This document shows positions 43,877 through 49,729 of a stretch of DNA of 49,729 nucleotides, in pieces. Under the pieces are notes generated by a model. The model did no database searches. It was given only the letters and a program-made list of their open reading frames with translations, and was not told where the DNA came from. A program made the translations under genes and the position numbers. The DNA comes from an uncultured Rhizobiaceae group bacterium (GTDB lineage: Bacteria; Pseudomonadota; Alphaproteobacteria; Rhizobiales; Rhizobiaceae). Numbering within the stretch: position 1 is the first letter of the stretch; every line of letters begins with the position of its first letter. The stretch is from NCBI GenBank assembly GCA_937951645.1, contig CALFBM010000054.1, positions 1 through 49,729 on the forward strand, given 5' to 3'.

Positions 43877-45199
43877 TCAACTTACAACCGTATCAATCGC
43901 TAGTTTTAGTTTATCTACGAGTTCACCAATTTGATTATCATTCATAATAAATGGCGGAGCCAGAAGTATGTGGTCGCCGTTTTTACCATCAATTGTACCT
44001 GACATCGGATAACAAATTAGGCCTGCATCAAATGCGGCAGCTTTTATTTTCTTTGCAGTGCCTAGAGAAGCATCAAATGGAGCTTTGGCCTTTCTATCTG
44101 TAACAATTTCCAAACCTCTAAACAGCCCTCGTCCGCGAATATCGCCAATATTAGGATGTTGTCCAAATGTTTCATTCAAGGCCGATTGTAGTTTTTCGCC
44201 TTGTGTTTGAACATGCTGTAAAAGATTATTTTCAAAAATTTCAGAAACCACCGCATGGGAAGCAGCACTTGCAACCGGGTGTCCCAGATACGTATGACCA
44301 TGTTGGAAAAAACCGCTACCAGTTTCAATCGCACCATAAATTTCACTTGAACAAAGCATGGCACCAATCGGTTGATAACCAGCGCCAAGACCTTTTGCGA
44401 TTGTGACAATATCTGGCGTAATGCCATCTTGCTCACAGGCGAAAAGAGTTCCTGTACGTCCCATGCCGCACATGACTTCATCAAGAATTAACAAAACACC
44501 ATATTGATCGCATATCTCACGAATACGGGTGAAATAACCTTTAACGGCGGGCACAGCACCCAGCGTAGCACCCACGACAGGTTCTGCCATGAAAGCCATA
44601 ACTTCGTCAGCACCAAACCTTAAAATTTCCGCTTCAAGCTCATTGGCAACCCTTTGACCAAATTCATAAGAAGTTTCATCTCTCGTGCGCTCACGATATT
44701 CATAACATGGTGCAATATGCGAAACTTCTATCAGTAAAGGCGCAAATTGGGCGCGTCGCCATTCATTTCCGCCAGATGCGAGCGCACCCAATGTGTTACC
44801 GTGATAACTTTGCCGCCTGGCAATAATCTTGTTTCGCTTGGGCTCTCCCTTTTCAAGATAATACTGCCGTGCAAGTTTAATCGCTGCTTCAACAGCCTCA
44901 GACCCACCAGAGACCAAATAAACACGGTCAATGCCTTCAGGCGCATTCTTGATTAAAAGGTCAGCCAGAGCTTCGGCAGGCTTACTTGTGAAAAATCCCG
45001 TATGCGCAAATTCAAGATTTGAAAGTTGGTCGTTAATCGCTTGTTTAACGCGTTCATTGGAATGACCAAGACAGGAGACAGCCGCCCCGCCTGAACCGTC
45101 AAAATAGCGTTTGCCATTACTGTCTATGATATAACATCCCTCACCTTTAACGGCGGTCGGCATGTTACCAGACGTTGTACGACCAAAGATATGTCCCAT
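43877..45199 (-). CDS. Class III PLP aminotransferase
   Basis: Cytoplasmic aminotransferase of 440 residues that moves an amino group, probably from an omega-amine or amino acid to a keto acid. The PLP lysine is in IVTIAKGLGAGYQPIGAML; VSGGSEAVEAAIKLARQYY and SYHGNTLGALASGGN bind the cofactor phosphate; LILDEVMCGMGRTG carries the PLP-pyridine Asp. Length fits the family. It starts nine bases after the TAXI permease stop on the same strand, so it probably acts on the imported compound. It ends six bases from tRNA-Leu on the other strand. Confidence 0.93.
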   Translation of the reverse strand: MGHIFGRTTSGNMPTAVKGEGCYIIDSNGKRYFDGSGGAAVSCLGHSNERVKQAINDQLSNLEFAHTGFFTSKPAEALADLLIKNAPEGIDRVYLVSGGSEAVEAAIKLARQYYLEKGEPKRNKIIARRQSYHGNTLGALASGGNEWRRAQFAPLLIEVSHIAPCYEYRERTRDETSYEFGQRVANELEAEILRFGADEVMAFMAEPVVGATLGAVPAVKGYFTRIREICDQYGVLLILDEVMCGMGRTGTLFACEQDGITPDIVTIAKGLGAGYQPIGAMLCSSEIYGAIETGSGFFQHGHTYLGHPVASAASHAVVSEIFENNLLQHVQTQGEKLQSALNETFGQHPNIGDIRGRGLFRGLEIVTDRKAKAPFDASLGTAKKIKAAAFDAGLICYPMSGTIDGKNGDHILLAPPFIMNDNQIGELVDKLKLAIDTVVS

Positions 45200-45208
45200 G
45201 AATTCCTC

Positions 45209-47863
45209 TTAAGATGAAATTGCACGACCTGCCCAAAAAGCTGGTGTTGTTTGGCGTCTACGCTGAAAGAAGATAACCACCATCAATAACGCTAATGCAG
45301 GAATATAAAAGACTTCCTTGAATATCCGCTCCGACCGCACTTGCACAGCTTCAATTTGTACGGGCGCATCACCGTAAAAATCAAATGTCTGAAAAGGCAC
45401 AAAGAAAGGCGTACCAGGAAGCGGCTCTTCAAGAATGGCCTTACCATCTTCTATCCGCACCAAAAGCCCGCCCTGTTTTAACCGCTCTTCACCCGCACCT
45501 TGTTTACCTAGATTGACCATAATGGTTTGCTCGGTAGTTTTGTCTATATCATCAAAATCAGGCCCTTTGACCAGGATGCGCAAGAAATCGTTATCTTTCA
45601 TGGTTTCAGCAATTTGAGAGGCTTCAATACCTGAACGATTATCAAAAGGCGGTTGCACATAATCAAGCCAATAGCCTGGCCTGAACAAGGTAAAGGCAAC
45701 GAGTAAAAGGACAGCGGTTTCCCATAACCTGCTTTTGGCAAGGAAATAACCTTGCGTAGCGGCTGCAAAAAGCATCATGGCGATAACAGCCACAAAGAAG
45801 ATAAAAAACGCTTTCCCTGTTGAAACATCAATCAGCAAGAGTTCGGTATTAAAGATAAACAAGAAAGGTAAAAGCGCTGTCCTGATATCATAAGCAAAGC
45901 CTTGAATACCGGTTTTGATTGGGTCTCCGCCAGAAATAGCAGCTGCCGCAAATGCAGCCAACCCCACAGGCGGCGTATCATCCGCCAGAATACCAAAATA
46001 AAACACAAACAAATGCACAGCGACCAACGGGACAATCAAACCATTAGCAGCACCAACAGAAACAATCACAGGCGCCATTAAGGATGAAACAACCAGATAA
46101 TTGGCAGTGGTCGGCAGCCCCATACCAAGAATAAGGCTCATCACGGCTACCAGTAGAAGCATTACAATGATGCTACCGCCTGACAGGAATTCGACAAATT
46201 CACCCACAACCTGATGAGCACCTGTAAGTGTAACTGTACCGATGATAACACCTGCTGCACCTGTGGCGACGCCAATACCAATCATGTTTCTGGAACCCGC
46301 AATCATGCCGTTAAAGAAATCTTGCCAGCCTTGACGAAAACCTTGTCCAATGTTGCCCTCTCCTCGCAAAAAGCTCTTGATTGGCCTTTGGGTAAAGAGA
46401 ATGAAAATCATCGCAACCGTTGCCCAATAAGCAGAAAGTGTTGGTGATAAACGTTCGATCAAAATGCACCAGATCAAGACGACGATTGGCAAAATAAAGT
46501 GAAAGCCTGTAATGGCAACTTCCCATGGACGAGGTAATTTCGTCATTGGCGCATTGGGGTTATCAATCGCAAGATCAGGAACACCCGCAGCTTTGAAAAT
46601 CAAAACAGCATAGGCCACAAGAAAGATAATCACCGCAGTTAAAAACGTCATATTAGGGAATGCAACCTTGATCCAACCAAGCCCGTAATAAACAGCCATA
46701 CCCAGCAAACCCATGGCAATAAAACCAAATAGAACACCTGAAAGACGTTGCGCAGCCGTACCAATAACGCTAGGGCGCTCCATGCCTTTAAGACCTAATT
46801 TCAAGGCCTCAAGATGCACAATATAAACTAGCGCAATATACGAAATAATGGCAGGCAGAAATGCATGTTTAATAAGTTCAGGATAAGAAACACCCGTAAA
46901 CTCGGAAATTAAAAACGCGGCAGCGCCCATAACAGGTGGCGTTAACTGCCCATTCGTCGAAGAAGCAACTTCCACAGCCCCTGACTTTTCAGGAGAAAAT
47001 CCAGTACGCTTCATAAGCGGAATTGTAAATGTACCTGTCGTTACAACATTGGCAATTGAAGACCCTGAATAAAGGCCAGACATGGCAGAGGCCACAACGG
47101 CAGCCTTAGCCGGCCCCCCTCTAAAATGACCTAATAAGGCAAATGCTAATTTGATGAAATAATTACCAGCGCCAGCTTTCTCAAGTAATGACCCAAACAG
47201 AACAAACAGGAAAATCATTGATGCCGAAACACCCAGTGCTACCCCAAAAACACCTTCTGTTTGCATCCAAAAATGCCACATAGCCTTACCAAAAGAAGCC
47301 CCTTTCCATTGAATGGCATCAGGTAAGAAAGAATAATGCCCGAAGAAAACATAGCCAACGAAAACAAGCGCAACAATAACAAGCGGCAGCCCCAATGAGC
47401 GATAGACCGCAATAGCAAGTGAAACCATGCCAATAGCAGACATGGTAAGATCAGCAGTCGTGGGAAGCCCAGCACGCCCTGCAATATCATTTTTAAAATA
47501 CAATAAATAAAGACATGACATGGCTGCCAAACCCGCCAAAATCCAATCATAGACAGGAACACTTTCCCTGCTACTTGATTTAAACAATGGATAAGCAAGC
47601 ATGGCTAGCACAAGTGCAAATGCCAAATGAACCTGGCGCGCTTCCTGATTGTTAAAAACCAGATTAAGCCCAGTTAATGAGGTTAGGGTAAAAGGAATTG
47701 CCGAAGCTATATAAAGTTGAAAGAGCGCCCAAATAAAAGCAATGGCGATAATAATACGACCGGCTAAACCACCAGCGTTTCTTGCGCCTGTTTCAACCTC
47801 TGCAACCAGACTATCGACATCTGATCCTGATTGCTCACCTGCTACATCCTTCACCATGCCCAT
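45209..47863 (-). CDS. TRAP transporter fused permease (TAXI type, DctQ-DctM fusion)
   Basis: Inner-membrane transporter of 884 residues. A DctQ-like N-terminal part (about 30-190) is fused to a DctM-like part (about 195-650), with SMIFLFVLFGSLLEKAGAG, SSTNGQLTPPVMGAAAFLIS and GMGLPTTANYLVVSSL motifs. A C-terminal extension of ~170 residues (VKGPDFDDIDKTTEQTIMV) is the DUF3394 domain found in such fusions, and a last helix follows. Works with the TAXI binding protein upstream. Hairpin 47895-47926 separates the two; the aminotransferase follows after nine bases. Confidence 0.93.
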   Translation of the reverse strand: MGMVKDVAGEQSGSDVDSLVAEVETGARNAGGLAGRIIIAIAFIWALFQLYIASAIPFTLTSLTGLNLVFNNQEARQVHLAFALVLAMLAYPLFKSSSRESVPVYDWILAGLAAMSCLYLLYFKNDIAGRAGLPTTADLTMSAIGMVSLAIAVYRSLGLPLVIVALVFVGYVFFGHYSFLPDAIQWKGASFGKAMWHFWMQTEGVFGVALGVSASMIFLFVLFGSLLEKAGAGNYFIKLAFALLGHFRGGPAKAAVVASAMSGLYSGSSIANVVTTGTFTIPLMKRTGFSPEKSGAVEVASSTNGQLTPPVMGAAAFLISEFTGVSYPELIKHAFLPAIISYIALVYIVHLEALKLGLKGMERPSVIGTAAQRLSGVLFGFIAMGLLGMAVYYGLGWIKVAFPNMTFLTAVIIFLVAYAVLIFKAAGVPDLAIDNPNAPMTKLPRPWEVAITGFHFILPIVVLIWCILIERLSPTLSAYWATVAMIFILFTQRPIKSFLRGEGNIGQGFRQGWQDFFNGMIAGSRNMIGIGVATGAAGVIIGTVTLTGAHQVVGEFVEFLSGGSIIVMLLLVAVMSLILGMGLPTTANYLVVSSLMAPVIVSVGAANGLIVPLVAVHLFVFYFGILADDTPPVGLAAFAAAAISGGDPIKTGIQGFAYDIRTALLPFLFIFNTELLLIDVSTGKAFFIFFVAVIAMMLFAAATQGYFLAKSRLWETAVLLLVAFTLFRPGYWLDYVQPPFDNRSGIEASQIAETMKDNDFLRILVKGPDFDDIDKTTEQTIMVNLGKQGAGEERLKQGGLLVRIEDGKAILEEPLPGTPFFVPFQTFDFYGDAPVQIEAVQVRSERIFKEVFYIPALALLMVVIFFQRRRQTTPAFWAGRAISS

Positions 47864-47894
47864 CCCTCACTATGGTTTAATTACTCTACAATTA

Positions 47895-47926
47895 AAAAAA
47901 CCGGGTAACATGCGTTACCCGGTTTC
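47895..47926 (-). terminator. Hairpin terminator/attenuator between the TAXI binding protein and its permease
   Basis: AAACCGGGTAAC and GTTACCCGGTTT form a perfect 12-bp stem around a 4-base loop. On the minus strand a run of T follows. It lies 10 bases after the binding-protein stop, so read-through must supply the permease. Confidence 0.92.
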
Positions 47927-47936
47927 TTGTGTTTGG

Positions 47937-48905
47937 TTATTTCCAACCGCGCTCTTTGTAGTATTTAAGAGCTCCCGCATGAAGCGGTGCGGAAAGACCA
48001 TCGCTGATCATTTCTTCTTCCTTAAGGTTGGCAAATGCCGGATGCAGTTTTTTGAAATCATCAAAATTGTCAAAGACTGCCTTTACAAGTGTGTAAACGA
48101 CTTCTTCAGAAACATCAGAAGATGTAATGAAGGTTGCGCCTACACCAAATGTATTTGTGTCTGTATCAGAGCCACGATAAGTGCCACCAGGAACAGTTGC
48201 TTTACGGTAATATGAATTATTGCCAACAAGTGTATCAATTGGTCCACCTTCGACAGAAACAAGTTCAACATCACAAGTTGTAGCAGCTTCTGTGATTGCT
48301 GCAGCCGGGTGACCGATTGTGTAGATCATCGCGTCAATCTTGCCGTCACAAAGTGCTTGTGCCATTTCGGAACCTTTAAGTTCTGAAGCCAAAGCGAAGT
48401 CTGACATCTGCATGCCAAAGCCTTCCATCACAACTTCTGTTGTAGCGCGCTGACCAGAACCTGGGTTACCGACATTTACTTTTTTGCCTTTTAAGCTTTC
48501 AAAACCTGTTACGCCTGCACCTTTGCGGGCAACCAGTGTAAATGGCTCAGGGTGTACTGAAAACACAGCTCTTTGTTTTTCAAAAGCGCCTTGATCAGCA
48601 AATTTGGAAGTGCCTTTATAAGCATGGAATTGCCAATCAGATTGGGCAACACCAAATTCCAATTCACCAGCACGCACTGTGTTGATATTATAAACAGAAC
48701 CGCCAGTGGATTCTACCGAACAACGAATACCATGCTCTTTTCGGTTCTTGTTGACCATACGACAAATAGCGCCACCTGTTGGGTAATAAACCCCCGTAAC
48801 GCCGCCTGTGCCAATTGAGATAAATTGTTGTTCAGCAGCAATGCCAACTGAAGGTGTTAATGCCGTCGTAGCAAGTAACGCAAAACCTGCGAGTAACTTT
48901 TTCAA
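47937..48905 (-). CDS. TAXI-family TRAP solute-binding protein
   Basis: Periplasmic receptor of 322 residues. Signal peptide [20 protein letters not shown], cleaved after AFA-like GIAA near residue 23, then [20 protein letters not shown], the TAXI-family opening. Also [20 protein letters not shown] and [18 protein letters not shown] are typical. The family binds glutamate, glutamine or other small acids; substrate unknown. Ribosome site GGGAGAAG precedes the ATG. First gene of the operon with the fused permease and aminotransferase. Confidence 0.94.
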   Translation of the reverse strand: MKKLLAGFALLATTALTPSVGIAAEQQFISIGTGGVTGVYYPTGGAICRMVNKNRKEHGIRCSVESTGGSVYNINTVRAGELEFGVAQSDWQFHAYKGTSKFADQGAFEKQRAVFSVHPEPFTLVARKGAGVTGFESLKGKKVNVGNPGSGQRATTEVVMEGFGMQMSDFALASELKGSEMAQALCDGKIDAMIYTIGHPAAAITEAATTCDVELVSVEGGPIDTLVGNNSYYRKATVPGGTYRGSDTDTNTFGVGATFITSSDVSEEVVYTLVKAVFDNFDDFKKLHPAFANLKEEEMISDGLSAPLHAGALKYYKERGWK

Positions 48906-49355
48906 TTTTCTTCTCCCTATTTTTACTTAGGAAAGTATCCTCACTTTTTTGTTACGATAAGTAAACATATAATTTTTAGAAATATCTTTGCGACTAATGT
49001 GAAAAATAGCTAAATTTGTTTTAACACTGGGAGTAAAGTTACACTTTAAGTCTTAGTCTTACTATCTGTTAATTTGATTGAAACGGCGTTTGATATGACA
49101 AGCAATACAAGGCGAAGCTTGAAGAATGGGGCTTATCCCCCAGTCAAAAGCTTTAACGCAGTAATTCGCTATCATAACAACCGCCCTTTGGGTTGGACAA
49201 GTTTTCGTGGGCTATGCATTGTTTCGACTTGCAAAACAAAAGGTTTACCGCGCCTCACGCCTATTATCCACAAAATTTGTTCCAAGCATTTTAACCAGAT
49301 TAACAGGTCCTGGTCTTAGGGTCTAAACACATAGGTATTATTGTGATTCAATAGC
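48906..49355. other. 450-base gap upstream of the TAXI operon
   Basis: The TAXI operon promoter must lie in the first part, but no strong -35/-10 pair is evident. A plus-strand frame at 49074-49319 (81 codons) has no recognisable protein pattern and no good ribosome site, so it is not called. The right-hand part carries the 3' flank of the TPR gene and no clear terminator. Confidence 0.4.
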
Positions 49356-49729
49356 TTATTTATTTGATTCGAGGATTGTACTTTGGTATTTTTCAATTGC
49401 TGCTAAGATAGCTAATGAATTATCCCATGATTTATTACCACAGTTACGTGCACCTGTTGCGTACATATCTCCGATTAACTCGTATGGCTTTCCGAAGCTG
49501 CTGTCTAAGCTTGCTGCTTTGCGTGCGCTTTCGCGCGCTGGTCCGTAAGATTTCAATTTACGGAATTGAATAGAGGCAACAGAGAAGTACATTTTTGCCT
49601 GTTTAATCGGATCAGTTTCATCTGCGATTGCTTCTTTATATTTTGCTATTGCACCTGTAAAGTCACCTGCTTTGTACAATTCGTTAGCTGCGTAGCCTTT
49701 GTTGTTTTCACGTAACTCTGCCATTTGAT
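49356..49729 (-). CDS. Tetratricopeptide-repeat protein, 5' end outside window
   Basis: C-terminal 124 codons of a TPR protein. Two helix pairs are clear: AANELYKAGDFTGAIAKYKE and KAKMYFSVA-like QAKMYFSVASIQFRKLKSYG followed by ARESARKAASLDSSFGKPYE. The frame is open to the window edge (the Met at 49724 need not be the start). KPYELIGDMYATGARNCG resembles a C-terminal motif I know from Bacteroidetes TPR proteins, which continue for some 60 more residues; this one stops after ILESNK. No neighbour explains it. It may be acquired, truncated or an assembly-edge artefact. Confidence 0.7.
   Translation of the reverse strand, partial: QMAELRENNKGYAANELYKAGDFTGAIAKYKEAIADETDPIKQAKMYFSVASIQFRKLKSYGPARESARKAASLDSSFGKPYELIGDMYATGARNCGNKSWDNSLAILAAIEKYQSTILESNK

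Noticed and set aside
49074-49319. Plus-strand open frame of 81 codons in the gap before the TPR gene
   Set aside because: No recognisable domain, no convincing ribosome site, composition of non-coding DNA.

Overview
The window comes from a low-GC (by eye, roughly 40-45 %) alphaproteobacterial chromosome, probably a marine member of the Hyphomicrobiales. The evidence is a RirA-type iron regulator with its three cysteines, CckA beside a FliO-like gene and DksA, the clpP-clpX-lon-hup block, homospermidine synthase, and two TRAP transporters. I see no phage, insertion sequence, CRISPR array or rRNA. One tRNA (Leu, anticodon TAA) is present.

Layout. 1-4012 (minus): a two-subunit NAD-dependent formate dehydrogenase whose beta and alpha genes are separated by a RhtB/LysE exporter gene and a DUF1330 gene. 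4264-5259: a quinone oxidoreductase. 5256-8566: iron-uptake genes fbpA-fbpB, divergent from rirA, with a RirA operator (IRO box) between them. 8574-9014: the collapsed remnant of an ectoine hydrolase gene. 9106-14511: the protein-quality-control block clpP, clpX, lon and HU. 14630-21182: an accessory segment between clpP and tig holding pseudaminate synthase, diaminopropionate ammonia-lyase, an M24 peptidase, a membrane adenylate cyclase and a flavoprotein. 21512-22858: tig. A decayed second copy of the tig 3' end, with its terminator, lies on the far side of the flavoprotein gene, so this gene is bracketed by a direct repeat.

23246-24601 is homospermidine synthase. 24874-26996 is a two-gene unit of an unrecognised membrane protein and a membrane-anchored ClpP-like serine protease; it is the best candidate for an undescribed system. 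26993-33442 carries a methyltransferase, CckA, a FliO-like protein, DksA, SixA, a secreted protein and the end of the folP-folB-folK operon (to 34657). 34882-43737 is a catabolic cluster: a racemase/isomerase and RidA diverge from a TRAP transporter (dctPQM) followed by an amidase, a small membrane protein, a 2-hydroxyacid dehydrogenase and a photolyase. After tRNA-Leu, 43877-48905 is a TAXI-type TRAP system with a class III aminotransferase. The last 374 bases hold part of a TPR protein that resembles Bacteroidetes proteins more than its neighbours.

How the genes work together: FdhAB oxidises formate to CO2 and yields NADH. RirA probably represses iron uptake when iron is sufficient. Trigger factor, ClpXP and Lon form the folding and degradation core. 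Each TRAP operon pairs uptake of a small organic acid or amide with enzymes that probably degrade it. Both TRAP operons place a hairpin right after the binding-protein gene, a common way to make more binding protein than permease.
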